DNA from: Bisporella sp. PMI_857
Lineage: Eukaryota; Ascomycota; Leotiomycetes; Helotiales; Helotiaceae
Assembly: GCA_021307315.1 (NCBI GenBank)
Contig: JAJSPD010000041.1
Span: 1 to 64,000, forward strand
Length of the DNA stretch: 64,000 bases
Reading direction: 5' to 3'
How positions within the stretch are numbered: position 1 is the stretch's first letter; each line of letters begins with the position of its first letter. Of this stretch, positions 24,151 through 35,904 are shown in pieces. Below the pieces are notes generated by a model, which was not told the origin of the DNA, ran no database searches, and worked only from the letters and a program-made list of their open reading frames with translations. Both the position numbers and the translations under genes were made by a program.

Positions 24151-26916
24151 GCATATCTGGACTGGTCGCTGTGGTCGACTGAGACATTGTATTATATTCA
24201 CACATGCTACAGAGATATGTGCCGCTGGTTGCCGAGCTCGATACGGCCGTACTCCCAGCCAGAAACGAAAAATGAAAGTCCTCTTTGTGACTCAATGATT
24301 GATCTGATGGGCCATGATCATCTCGCGTCAACAATAGACTGGCTATCTTAGACAGTAGTAGTAGAGGCGACCTTGATGTGCTTTTGACAAACAACGTGGT
24401 CTAGCTGCCGGTGGGGTCATCCCTGGCAACGGATTTGGGGATGACCTTGCTATGCTGTCCTCGGCTGGTGGTGAATCTGCTGGTACTTTTTGAGGCTGCA
24501 TTGCGTAGCTTTGAATGGGATTGTAACTATCTGCTCAGTTGGTGTCGTCTTAGTCTTCTCCTCTGTAGTCACGTCTATCGGCGCTATATCAATGCCAAGG
24601 CCTTGCTCTAGGAATCGAAATCACAGATTCGTCGATAATACATTTGGTCTTCGCAACACAGCCTCCAGTGGCTTTTACGCAGACGCCCATTTTGCTGGAT
24701 CATCACCACGTCTTCATCTTCTAACCCCGACGACACTTTGATGTCCAGTGCAGCGGACACAACTTCACCAACCGCTAGAAGAAGCTCTAAGCTAATAATG
24801 GCGGACCGGTGAGCTGCTACGAGAAAGTCGGCCGACGATTGGGATTAGAGATTTAGACGGCCAATGAATGAACCCAGATACGAGAGGAAAGTATCATGGC
24901 TGGTACTAAGTCGCTCGGAGATGGGTATTGAAGCTGTGAATGGCAAACGGTGAGAGCTGAATTGTCTTTTGATGTGGACCGACGCCCGCCTTGACATAGA
25001 TCGCAGTTGGCAGCCCTTAGTATCACTTCGCCAATGTTGCTAGAACCCCCCTGTCCATGTGCGTCATCTGCTGCAATCCTTTTGCTGTTATAACAAGTGA
25101 GGATAGATTCGATAATAAACCTTTTCGATGCCGTCAGTCTTTCATTACTCTATATTAGTAACGACTCTCGCGTCAAGCAGTCTGATTTTTCCTAACCAAA
25201 ACGAAAGTATCGAAGACATAAATAGTGTGAGTAATGTGTACCTCACTCACGAATTCCTCATTCCCGAAAATTTCATGGTCGCTAGCAACGCAACTACAAA
25301 AAAGATCCCAGAAGTTCAATAGAGCCTTTAGTAAAATCCGCATCGGATCAGGGCATGGGCTTTGCAATAATTTGTTGGCAGCCAGCCGCATGCATCATAC
25401 ATAAGAAGCGTCCCATCAGCCCAACCATTTTACGTGGGATGAAAAGGGTAGAATACACGGAGGTAATTGGGGAAGACTTGGTGGGGTGCTTCAATCTGTT
25501 GCGACAAGTCCTCCTGGAAGCCGTTGGGAGTTGCTAGAGGTGTTACCTAGGAAGACTGTTTTCTGTTCGATGGCTACCACGCGGCTGACCCTTATGACGG
25601 ACAACGGCGCTACGTGAACATTCGACCGCGAATATTGCTTATTCCCAGTAGTGGGTATACGATTCTGGTCTGGCTACCGCGATAGTATCAAAGTTCCGAA
25701 AGGTGAGCGACTTAAGTCTTGTGTTTTTAACCTAACGCTCCTTGAATCTATAGTGACAATAGATGTGACTGTTGCACTACTCTGGTGGCGGATTGGATTC
25801 GGATACATTTTGGAGCCTGGCCCTCTTAAACGATATCCGTTAGCGTATTTGTGCTAGCTATAAGCAAGCATACGGCTTGTTGTCATATGATCCGCGAACA
25901 CTCACAGGCTTGAAGATGAGGGCTCACCCTCCAGCAGCAAAGCGGTACACGATATAATCCCCAGATCCGATCACCTCGAATTTGTGCAGCAGATGCAAGC
26001 CGTTCGGAGAAGAGCTTAAGAATACATCAGGTCAGCAGGTCGGCGTTTAAGCTCAGGCGCGAGAGAATATGTATTGTCTTCGGACTGTGCTTGGATATCG
26101 GCGGGATTAGATATTAACTATGGATCATCCTCAAGAAGTAATACATATTGGTTTGAATGAGCATAATTGACGACAGATGGGCTTCACACGCCATATTTTC
26201 TTTTGCAGACACGCCTCGAAGAACTGGGTGATGTTTACGGATGAGCAGGTAGTCGCTTTTTTCACGCCTTCCTAGTTGTCTTAAATGTGCAGGCCACGGG
26301 TTCTTGGTATCATTACTCACCAGAGAAAATCTCCGCGGCTACGGTCACATCCCCATGATCGTTGACCATTTCTCAAGATATTATGCAGCATGTTGTGCTA
26401 TGCTCAGGGTTAAACCGGACATAGAGACAGCAATAAAAGTCATGGCGGCTTATCCTAAGATAGAACTATGGTCTTGAACTTAAGTCTGCATTAATCTTCG
26501 TTGGCTATCGGCCCTGAATTGTGCGCTTGAGCATATAGGAGAGGACTTGCTTGCCAATTACTCCCCCTCCAAAGCGAAGGCGGCCTGGAAGGACAAGTTT
26601 CGTAAATGCAAAATAGATTCAAAGCTGTTTACTAGCCAATCCTACCTTCACTTCCACGGCATCTCAAAGCCTGTATCCGGACTCACTCATCCTTCCACGA
26701 CTCATTTATGCGGGTTATTATAAACTATGTCCCTCGGTCATCACTCTCAGTCCCAAAAAAGCGGTCCCGCTTTTAGCGGTGAATAAGGCAAATGTGATGA
26801 TTAAATGGTGAGTAAGTTCGACCTAAGGGACTCAAGTGCTTGGAGGACAATGAGCTATCCAGGAACGACAGTAGTGAACTTTGGCATAGATCTCCTGATT
26901 AAAGATATTACATAAC
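24151..26916. other. relic-rich stretch without a supported gene
   Basis: No intact family member is seen. The plus strand between about 26300 and 26740 is open over long parts in shifting frames (words such as LTRENLRGYGHIPMIVDHFS) and probably descends from a gene, but stops break it and I cannot identify it. Confidence 0.35.
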
Positions 26917-27098
26917 TGTCGGAATACCTACCACGTAGCAAAAGGCGTAGTAGCTGTGACTACGCTCTTGCTGGTGTGGTTTGGATATTCGTTGATTCTT
27001 CTAAGCTACGGCCTATTGCCAGGTAGTTATATAGATGGTAGAGGGCCCACAATCCTCGCGATATGGAACGCGTGAAACTATGTACATGCATTCCAACA
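26917..27098 (-). mobile_element. solo LTR (TGTTGGAAT family), inverted, with 5-bp TSD
   Basis: The reverse complement of the 9498-9679 LTR, same length (182 bp), starting TGTCGGAAT on the plus strand and ending ATTCCAACA. It is flanked by ATAAC on both sides (26912-26916 and 27099-27103). The differing duplications at the two sites show two separate insertions. A short coding-like stretch and then the palindromic array follow it. Confidence 0.93.
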
Positions 27099-27294
27099 AT
27101 AACGGAGGTCGAAGATTTAGTCTCACCTATAGATGGAAGAGATATGCCTAAGGAGATTGAAAGAGGCGCTGAGCCCAAGGTAGTTCTGACAAGTACAGAT
27201 CCGTCCTCAAGCAAATACACACTAGGACAGATAATACGGAATTCAATGGTAAGCTACCATATAAAGCTACAGGAGGTCGCTGTTAGTTTTAGGA

Positions 27295-28195
27295 AGGAGC
27301 GTTATGTGACAAAATGTCACATAACGCTCCTCCCCTAAACACAAAAATTATAGGGTCTCGCTTCAGAGGCTCGGCGTGACGTGATAAAATGTCACATAAC
27401 GCTCCTCCCTAAACACAAAAATTGGTCTGGCTTCAGAGCCTCCAGCGTGACGTGAAAAAATGTCACATAACGCTCCTCCCCTAAACATAAAGTTACAGGG
27501 TCTCACTTCAGAACTTACAGCAAGGACATTCACTGCCTGCCTTGACAAAAGCGAGACATAAACAGTAAAATACTATAGGGTCTCTCTTCAGAGCTTACGG
27601 CATGACGTGACGATGTGTCACATCACGCTGCTCCCCTAAACATCAAAGCTGTATGGTCCGGCTTAGAGCCTACAGCGTGACGTGACGATGTGTCACATCA
27701 CGCTGCTCCCCTAAACAATAAAGCTATAGGGTATCGCTTCAGAGCCTACAGCGTGACCTGGTGATGTGCCACATCACGCTGCTCCCCTAAACATCAAAGC
27801 TGTAGGGTCCAGCTCAGAGCCTACCGCTTGACGTGACAAAGTGTCACATCACGCTGCTCCCCTAACATCGGAGATAGGTCTCGCTTTAGAGCCTACAGCG
27901 TGACGTGACAATATGTCGCACCATGATGCTCCACTAAACATGGGCGGCTCGGGGCCTACAGCATGACGTGACAAAGTGTCACATCACGCTGCTCCCCCTA
28001 AACATCAGAGTCATAGGGTCTTACTTTAGAGCTACAGCGTGATGTGACGACGTGTCACATCACGCTACTCCCTAAACATCAAAGCCATAGGGTCCAGCTC
28101 AAGCCTACAGCGTAACGTGACGATGTGTCACATCACGCCGCTCTCCTAAACACCAAAGCTATAGGTCCAGCTCAGAGCCTACAGCGTGCTGTCCA
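27295..28195. repeat. tandem array of 11 palindromic (hairpin) units
   Basis: Units of about 70-80 bp, each with a hairpin of the form AGCGTGACGTGAC..TGTCACATCACGCT followed by TCCCCTAAACA, an A-rich spacer and a GGGTC-to-CAGAGCC stretch. I count eleven hairpins, at about 27295, 27375, 27450, 27605, 27680, 27755, 27830, 27900, 27965, 28040 and 28115. The first is perfect: 17-bp arms (27295-27311 and 27315-27331) around AAA. The left-hand units use ATAACG stems, the right-hand ones ATCACG, so two subfamilies exist. A non-unit insert (AAAAGCGA.ACATAAACAG) occurs at about 27545-27570 and again just outside the array at about 28227-28250. No protein is encoded. Confidence 0.9.
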
Positions 28196-28328
28196 ACTTT
28201 CCAGCCAGGGTATTAACTGCTTGTGTTGGCAAAAGCGATACATAAACAGTAAAATACTTTTCAAAGACGTTAGCAAAGGGACAACTAGCCGTTGCTACAA
28301 TAATCAATCTACAACCACATCCACCTAA

Positions 28329-28739
28329 TCACTCAGCTACTATATGCAACGCATAGCTTCTTGATTCATCTGCAATTGAGAACGTAATAGTAGAAAATCC
28401 ATCCAATTCTAGAATCAGCACAAGCTCTCCCGCACCTTTAGATCTACCTTGGAAATTCGGTGCTCTCCTAGTATCGAACGGCCCCTCCACGGATGATATA
28501 AACTCATCTAGACGCAGCGTTTTCTTCACCAATAGTTCTGAACCGCGAACCGATCTTGCGGTATGGGTGGTCTGACCATTGGCTACTAGGTATGATCGGT
28601 CACGGTTCAACACGGGATAACCCCTTTCGTTCTGAAGCAAAGCATTTTCCACTACATAGTAGCTTCGCCCTCCAAAGTTAGTAAGTAGAGTATAGCAGTT
28701 ACACAGGGGGTCATATCCATATGCAGGGAATATGGCCAA
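28329..28739 (-). CDS. hypothetical protein fragment
   Basis: An open minus-strand frame of 136 codons between the palindromic array and the JmjC gene. It has no ATG at its 5' end (the first codon is TTG), so it is either a 3' exon or a relic. Words such as YYVVENALLQNERGYPV and ELVLILELDGFSTITFSI have normal protein composition, but no family is recognised. It could be a downstream exon of the JmjC gene, though that gene has its own stop at 28895. Confidence 0.3.
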   Translation of the reverse strand: MAIFPAYGYDPLCNCYTLLTNFGGRSYYVVENALLQNERGYPVLNRDRSYLVANGQTTHTARSVRGSELLVKKTLRLDEFISSVEGPFDTRRAPNFQGRSKGAGELVLILELDGFSTITFSIADESRSYALHIVAE

Positions 28740-28894
28740 TGCCTTACCTCAATATCACGCCTGATATTCATATTTAGGATCTTCCTACTAGGTCTATAGT
28801 AGATATTAGTATAAAGCTTATATAGAACCTGATAAATAATCAATGTTTTAACTATCAATTACATAAAGATCACGTCTTAATCTGGACGTTGTTC

Positions 28895-30641
28895 TCACTT
28901 CTTCCTTCTTTCCCGAACTTCCGCAGCATTCACAATAATCTTTCTCTTCCGCCCCTTCGTAGTATTCGCAGCATTCACAGCATTCGCACCCTTCGCAGCA
29001 TTCGCACCCTTCGCAGCATTCGCACCCTTCGCAGCATTCGCACCCTTCGCAGCATTCGCACCCTTCGCAGCATTCGCACCCTTCGCAGCATTCGCACCCT
29101 TCGCAGCATTCGCAGCATTCACAATAATGCTGCAACAGTGATTAAACTCAACTATTTGGCTCTCCTCTAGTAGTCCATATGCCTCGAAATCTTGGTGCAC
29201 ACGCTTTTGGACTGCCAACGCGATAGCTTTATCCTGAAAAGAAATATTCTCATTCGTACAGTCAGAGTTCTTAGTAGTATAAGCCCAGGTTTTCATATGA
29301 TCGGGGGCCATTTTTTTCATCCAGTACATGCCACCGATCATGAGAGAATCGTGTACCGTGATTACAGCATGAATAGTGCCGGGTGGCATAATAAGCGAAT
29401 CACCAGACTGTAGAACTATTGCCCTCAACTTCACAGGCTCCTGTGGAATCCAATACGGTCCCCCACGAGCAAAATCATCCCAAACTTTTTGTTGCTCTGC
29501 AGGCGATAAATGATCGATTACTGCCTGTCAAGATGTTAGCGGGTCTATGGTTATTTAAGGCGCAACCTACGTATATCCAAATTTTCATCGCTCCTTCCCC
29601 TTCTAGTCTAACATGTGTAATAACGCCGAAAGTATCTATATGGGGGAGTGACATGCTCCATCGAGTGCTAAATGTCCTGAAGGATGTGGAAACATGCTTA
29701 TCTCCAAAGGTATCCCCTTTGCCAACTCCATGGGCCCCATTACGAACCTCAAAAAGTACATCTTCTAAAAACGTCATATCGGTTAGCCCTGTAATACTAT
29801 TTTTTTTTGCTGCCATATCTAGCATGTTCAAAGGCGGATTAAGAACTTTGCCATTTCTTTTAGCAGTTTGCCACCGCCGAATCACATCACGAACCGGGAG
29901 CGACTTTGCGGCTGCTGTTTTGCCATGGTAATCTTGCACCGACACTTCCCCACCAGCTCCGCGGAGCTCCTCAATGAACTGATCGAACTGATCGACGGAT
30001 TTGAACTCGGGCTCCTCGGGCTTCTTGGGCTTCTCGTGTTGGACAACGGTGACTTTCATTTTTTTGGCGGTAGTCTTTAAATAAAAGTTGTGGGCTTTCT
30101 CTGTAAACAGAAGATAATCCGCCTTATCCTCAGTAACCCCATTCTCTCTTTCGGCTCCATAATTCCCATGCCAGTTCCGGGCGATTTGCACCCTCTCTAA
30201 GAATTTGCAAAAGAAGTCGGCTAGTTCTCTCATCCAAGTGCGATTCAGCTTGTCATTCTTCTGAATGCTCTCCAAATGCCTTCTCAAATCCTGTCTAACA
30301 TCGTTCCATATCTTCTCCATCCTTTCCTGTTCGCCTTTGAACATCCCATGCATAGCTTTCTCAAGCCTCCTTTTCTCCTGCCTTTGGCAGGCATTACGAC
30401 GTTGTGCTTCGGTCGGTATTGGGTGGTTTCGTCGACGTTTTCCTTGCCGCTCCCTATCGTTCATTTTCTTGTTAAGATTTCGGCATTGTTCCCAAGTTAA
30501 GTTGCCCACTTTTGCTGCTATATCTTCCCATGCCTTTCGGCGCCAACGCTTCGGCTTCACTTTTGCAATAGCGCTCTTGAGCCTTTCCTCGTTTCCCATT
30601 GTCCCCAGCCCCGCCATATCAGATGCTGCGTTGTTTACCAT
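28895..30641 (-). CDS. JmjC-domain protein with repetitive C-terminal tail
   Basis: Two exons (29571-30641 and 28895-29524) with a 46-nt phase-0 intron (GTAGGT..CTAAC..GACAG), 566 aa. The N-terminus is very basic (KPKRWRRKAW, RQGKRRRNH), suiting nuclear location. The JmjC fold is supported by LPHIDTFGV (H334-x-D336) at the end of exon A and PPGTIHAV (H409) in exon B, the HxD..H triad that binds Fe(II) in 2-oxoglutarate oxygenases. The cofactor-binding Lys cannot be assigned by eye. The tail carries seven copies of a GANAAK-like hexapeptide (residues about 495-537) from an 18-bp DNA repeat, then a basic end. JmjC proteins demethylate histones or hydroxylate proteins; which applies here is open. 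Antisense Cys-rich frames across the repeat are artefacts. Confidence 0.75.
28985..29110 (-). repeat. 18-bp coding minisatellite, 7 copies
   Basis: Seven head-to-tail copies of CGCACCCTTCGCAGCATT on the plus strand, with degenerate half-units on both sides (GCATTCACAGCATT). As 18 is a multiple of 3, copy-number change keeps the JmjC frame and lengthens or shortens the GANAAK tail by six residues per unit. Confidence 0.93.
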
Positions 30642-31797
30642 TAGTACGGACTGACGAGGTCACGATAATGACATACCCCATGCGATTAGCAACCCAAGTT
30701 ATGAAATTTATCTCCTTCGTACATGCTTCTATCATTGTTGATGTGTCTAAAGTCCTCAAAAGTTGTCAAGCGGCCATTGGATTTTCTTTGATCCGGAGAC
30801 AGAAACGAGATAATACGGGTAAGAAAAGAGGCGAAGAGTACAGGTAACTTGCTTGCTGTCAAAATGTTTATTTGAATAGTGGTGAAGCGGTAAAATCATC
30901 GAAGCTGCAAGCTGCATCTACATACATGAGTGGGTCAGGGACTAATGGGCCGCTGTTTTCATTTACCCCGAATGCAATAACAGAAGCGAGGAGATGTTCC
31001 CGCTCTGGTAAGGTACAGTCAGGGTTAAAACGTGGCTACGATACGCAACAAAAAACACTACAGCTGGATTTCTATGGCTGTCACGAACAAGCAAGTTGTG
31101 AAGTACCCCGTGTATGGTATAGTCTCGGCCATCGATTATTGGTGAGGTTCTGCCAGCTTACCACCACCACAGGCTGTGAAACTGGCTCGGAGAACTCGGT
31201 TCCTGTCCCATACTCACTATCTCGGATAACTGCGTAAGCTGTCACAGAATAAGCAATCCTATGAGGCGAATCCTCTTTCAAGTTTCCTTTTCCGTTAGTA
31301 GGAAAGAGATGCTCTGATTCCCGCCTCCCACTAGTAGCTATCTCAGTACGGTTGGGATCGTCACAAGAAAATAATGCAAGGATGGTAGTGCATGTTTTTA
31401 GTTTATGCAGCTACAGGGATCGAGGAACAATTTGTTACAGTAGTAAAAGCAATCTCGCATACCCATATTCTTGGCACATGCGAGATGCGATGTGTGTCGC
31501 GCTGACTTATTCTTGGCACACAACGCAAAAAGCACTGACGTGTGACAAGGGTACATGCGGCTGTGTGGCACGTTCGACCGAGGCTACTGAACAACATGAC
31601 GGAGAAAAAAAGATGGAACCTACATGTACTCTCGATGGTAGACTTCATGATCTTTGATCATGCCAACTATCCAAAATCTCAAACAAATCTTGAAAGCGAT
31701 ATATCTCTGAGTGAAATCTATTGAGGCCACAACAGAAGTTGATCCGACGATAAAGCAGTTCAGAAGGTTGCTAATTTAATAAAACTCCGCCTCGCTC
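30642..31797. other. intergenic stretch
   Basis: The presumed promoter side of the JmjC gene lies at 30642 onward. The plus-strand frames at 30872-31237 and 31352-31657 have no family features and overlap antisense frames. Nothing assigned. Confidence 0.4.
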
Positions 31798-33073
31798 CTA
31801 TAATTGCTGAAAGGACCCAGAATGTTCGGGCTGGTAGCTTTGGTGAGTATTAAAAGAGCCGGTAAATTTCTGCCAAAGCCACATTGCGACGACATGAAGC
31901 GTTGCGCAAGAACGAGCCGTTGCTTCCTCAATAACCCGTAACAAGACAGGAAGGGTTGCGCAAAAATGAGCCATTACTCCCTCAATACCCGTAAAAAATA
32001 CTACCAGAGCCAAATGCCAACGAAAATCCGGACTGGTGAAAGCAATATACGTCCAACGCCCTCTGAGGATAACCATGACAATATTCAAAAGGCCAAGTAA
32101 GTAGGCCACCACTATTCTCATTTTTTTACCAGTGTCGACTTTCAATTTCCATATCGGTTGGAGAGGAATCAGAACAAGGAACAGGTAGGTGAAGCTTTGG
32201 AGTCCAACAGTAACCCAATTGAGCGTATTACATCGATCATCTCCTAAAGTACTAGAGATGGCATTTGTTGGCAAGCATAAATATCGTGTTGCCTTCAATA
32301 GTAAATTAGTACTTACGCTACAAGCAGCCACATGAGACTTACGATAGATGCGATAACTGTGTATATTATAATGTATCCTCCAAATATATAATAGCAAACC
32401 CAATTCCAAAGGCTGACAAGACTCTTTAATGTTTGTGAGGTGAGGAATAGAAAATCGGCATAGGTCACCGTCGGTTCCAAAGTGAATTTACGAATCCGTC
32501 GGGCAAGGGCAATGGTGCTGATGTGGACAGAACTGAGAGGTGGTTAGGATATCTTAGAATAGTTCCCCTTAAAGACACAACGCACCCAATAGCGAAATAG
32601 TAGAGAATTTGAAAACTGAGTAGAATCTAGGTAAAGTTAGTTGGCGTGCTATCACATAAAAGATTAGCTAACTTGGCCAAAGGAAGATACTTGATTGTCC
32701 GAGAGGTTAGATGCGTGAACGCCAATGCCAGCCTGGCGGAACATCAATCCGACCGGTATACAGGATCCCCAAATCAGGCACTACATTCAGCTAATCAGCA
32801 TTTGAGCTTCCAAACCTGCCTGTTATACTTACTGCCGAGAATAATATGAGCCAGTCTTCAACACCCACGGCTTTCGTGATGTATCGTACATAGAATCTGA
32901 AGAGTAATTTGCATCAATAATACGCAATAGAAAAAGGTCTCGAGGCGCCTTACCTCAGTAAAGTTAATAGCATAACAACAATACTGGAACCATAATGAAC
33001 ATATTCCACCCATTTCAGAGAGCCGGACATAGTTATAGGTTGTGATAGTCTCAGAAAGAGAGTTAACCGGCAT
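31798..33073 (-). CDS. PTH11-like integral membrane protein (fungal rhodopsin domain)
   Basis: Minus-strand multi-exon gene. The pieces in order match the seven-helix PTH11/rhodopsin-domain family: an N-terminal helix from the ATG at 33073 (MPVNSLSETI..), then RFYVR-like FYVRYITKAVGVEDWLILFS (about 32830-32896), GIGVHASNLSDNQVSSF with a GTTAGC..CTAAC..TAG intron, QILYYFAIGCV, SVHISTIALARRI, and the last exon (31798 to about 32300) with GDDRCNTLNWVTVG, LIPLQPIWKLKV and IVMVILRGRW. Members sense extracellular cues or act as orphan receptors in plant-associated fungi. Exon edges are approximate. The junction between 32954 and 32896 does not keep frame with the obvious splice pair (GTAAGG..CTTCAG); use of GTATTG near 32990 would. 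If that is wrong, the gene is broken. Confidence 0.6.
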
Positions 33074-34073
33074 TTGAGCTCTAGGATGTTTCTCATTAAA
33101 ATATGCGAGTAGTTGAATTGCATATACGCTTAGATTTCTCGGATCGCATCCCAAAGATCTCATTTTGGATATCCCAGACACGAGTGGAACGCGCTAATTC
33201 CCAGCGTGGGGTGGAGGCACAAAGTCCAGAAAACAGGCTTATGCAAAAACGGACCATCTTGTTCAAAATAGGGAAGTCCCACCTCCAAAAGTCCCTTTTG
33301 GATGGGTGGGGCGTGGGTATGGAGCGGCTAGGAAGCCCTCTACACTTGCCCCGAGCCGCTTGACTGATGCACACGAGCCTATGATCACCATACCAGGGGA
33401 GGACGTTCAATATAAGCTAGGCTATAACGTGGAGGGAAAGATCCACTCACTTGGGATCCCCGGTTGATACCTGGCTGGGACAAAAAGCTTACCATCACCA
33501 AAAAGAGCACCTAAGTGATTAGCTTCATTTTCACATATGGCAGAGAGATTGCGTATACGGGTCCAATCAAGCTCTCTCCGCTCATATCCTGTGTCATCTA
33601 AATATGATGCTGTGAATCTATGACGAGTAAATTCTATGTGGCGCGATCCCTGCTAATAACATTTGGTTGACGCGGTTTGATATTCGATACCGAGAGCTAC
33701 TTTATTCTAATTCTACGCAAAGATCAAGGAGAAAGGCACGCGCTCTACTTAATTACCTCCTTGAGTCGCAGGCCGTAGCCTAGCCACTTTACATGTACAG
33801 ACCATTCCACGACCGAATATTTTTATGTACAGTACTTAGATTCAAAAGATTGCTTAGGTTATATCTACAATATGTCGTGCATGTTAACTACGACATCAAA
33901 ATGATTATGGACCACCAACCGCTAGAGTGGTTTTCACCCAAGCAGTGACGGAAATTTCGATCCCAGCGTGGGTTCATTCGTCCTTCCCTCATTTGTCCAG
34001 CTTAGATTCATGATCCGTACTATAAATACGGCGTGTCTGGCCTATGTATTTTTGTTTGAGAGCGACATACAAT
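33074..34073. other. intergenic stretch
   Basis: No supported gene. Around 33890-33945 the plus strand encodes MIMDHQPLEWFSPKQ then a stop, which resembles the DHxPLEWF step of retrotransposon RNase H and may be a crumb of one; too short to assert. Confidence 0.35.
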
Positions 34074-35527
34074 TCACCACCCCTCGGAGTTGTAATCGCC
34101 TATACGCTGGCTAAAGTACTGGTTCCAATACGAGGTTGTTTTTTCGTTTGCGTCTTTGCGCATGCAACTTATCTCGGGATATTGCTTGAAGCTTGTATCG
34201 TCATGTGCTATGCCCCTTCGCTTGAGAACGGCATTCACTGTCTGGGACTTTTGTTGTTGTTCCCAAAGGAGGTGCTGACGCAGGCTGATAGTCAGTTCAG
34301 TAGCGAGCATATTTCGTCGAGTGGTGCGAGGTGAGTGAGGAATTGGATGAGGTTCGGTTCCTGGTACTTCGGCAATTGCTTTGGGTGGTGACTTTTTCAT
34401 TGTGAGGGGTGCTCCCCCTGGATCTGGGGCCAAAGATGGTCCGTTCGGTGGTAATGTGCGAGACCGTTGCTTGGCGGGTGTTGACCCGGACGCCTGCGTT
34501 GCCTGATTTATCAAACCATTGTTGCGATTTTGGTGAAAGGCAACGGTAAGTAAGGATCGGCGTGACGTGAGCGGTGGTCTTGAATCAACACACTGGAAAA
34601 ATGTTTCCTCGTCGATGTTAACATTATTGCTATCCTCATTGGAGTCTCCCCATTCGGAAGAATCGTCATCGCCATCGATAGCGCACTCATCAATGTCTTC
34701 CTCATCGGTCTCAAACACATCGTCATCAAAAGACTGCTCCTCTTGGATAACTCCCTGAATTGTCCTGGTAGCGACATTTTCTCTGAATGAAGTTTGATTC
34801 TTTGGTTGCTTCTGATTGGAGGCTGTTAATGTGCTCTGGGCGAGAAATTGCCGCAGTAGCGAACTCCCATCTTCGCTGGATGATCCACTAAAAAACATAG
34901 GCTTCTTCTTTTGTTGTGGGGCTCCTTGACGGCTGCTACCCGCGAAACCGTCGCTTGATAAACCACAAAAGGCAGTCATTTTCTGCTCCTGAATTGTGGA
35001 TAGTAGTGATCCAGGTGAAAAGCCTCTCACGACACAAGTAGTGCTACTCCTCGAGGTGCCACTAGTAACCGAAAAAGATGCTTGTATAGACCAACCAGAT
35101 GCAGAGTCTGAAGTCACGGAGTTGACGGTGTTGGGTAGATCTTGTGACTTTACAAGCCCGGTTTTTGGTCGCGCTTTGGTGCGCTGTTTCATAGCAGGCG
35201 CGACAACTACTCTCTGAAGGTCCCTCAGAGTAGTGTGCTTCTCTAAACTGCCACTGCAGGTGTTGACAGAAGCGAATTCCAATGCCTCTTTATTTGAAAA
35301 TGAATCCATGGAACAAGATAACTCAAGAACGTTCACTACGTCCGAGATTGGATCGCAACACACTATTTTCCTATTCCATAATCCCAAGCTTGGCCATTGT
35401 CCTCCTAGTGGCTGTTAGTCTGGTCCGAATACAGCCAGATCCTCAACTTGAACTCACCTGTCCATTTGCTGAAATGCGTCAATCCACCCCCAGCCGTCAG
35501 AACTGACGCACCTAAGGTCGAAGGCAT
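34074..35527 (-). CDS. DUF3295-family protein
   Basis: Two exons: 35458-35527 and 34074-35404, with a 53-nt intron (GTGAGT..CTAAC..CTAG), 466 aa. The ATG at 35527 opens MPSTLGASVLTAGGG; the long second exon has no ATG at its own 5' end, which supports the first exon. The C-terminal ~230 residues carry hallmarks of DUF3295: an acidic stretch (DDDVFETDEEDIDECAIDG), SEWGDSNEDS, FFQCVDSRPPLTSRRSLLT, SPRTTRRNMLATELT, LRQHLLWE and NAVLKRR. The family is fungal, function unknown; related proteins usually carry a short AreA-associated N-terminal motif (DUF1752), which I do not see here. The N-terminal half is low-complexity and Ser-rich. It may be an N-terminally shortened copy. Confidence 0.75.
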
Positions 35528-35904
35528 GGTTGTTAAATATTCGCTCGATGACAGAGGGAGAAGATCGTGCTGCCATGCGGAGATGTTGAATTTCCTGGTA
35601 CTGCCGTAAATTAAAAATTAGTTCCAGGTAGATTCTATGATGCGATTGCGCTCACCATTCCCAATTACTTCAATGCTTCATGCGGGGGAGTTTGCAAGCA
35701 AGAATATCTTGAGAAAGAACCGACACTCATACTTGTCCCTGATCATTGCTTCTGGATTCTGGAATACCCAGGGGTCGATAAGAGTGGGCTATTGTTGTTA
35801 GGTTGAATTTCAACACCACGCTAGCCTCTCGCTGCTTTTGGATATGATAGGAATCATTTTCCTCGTGTTCTTGGCACAAAGCGCTAGCCAATCTTGGCAC
35901 CGCA
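35528..35904. other. upstream region of the DUF3295 gene
   Basis: The minus strand reads through a short coding-like stretch (QYQEIQHLRMAARSSP) upstream of the chosen ATG, which could be 5'UTR or a lost exon. No other gene. Confidence 0.35.

Noticed and set aside
26960..27338. Overlapping open frames on both strands
   Set aside because: They run across the solo LTR and into the palindromic array, so coding is unlikely.
27295..28195. CRISPR array
   Set aside because: The organism is a fungus, the units are themselves palindromic without unique same-length spacers, and no cas-like genes exist.
28848..29170. Cys-rich (minus) and Arg/Ser-rich (plus) repeat proteins across the 18-bp repeat
   Set aside because: They are other frames of the JmjC tail repeat; only the Ala/Asn/Lys frame joins a domain and splice site.
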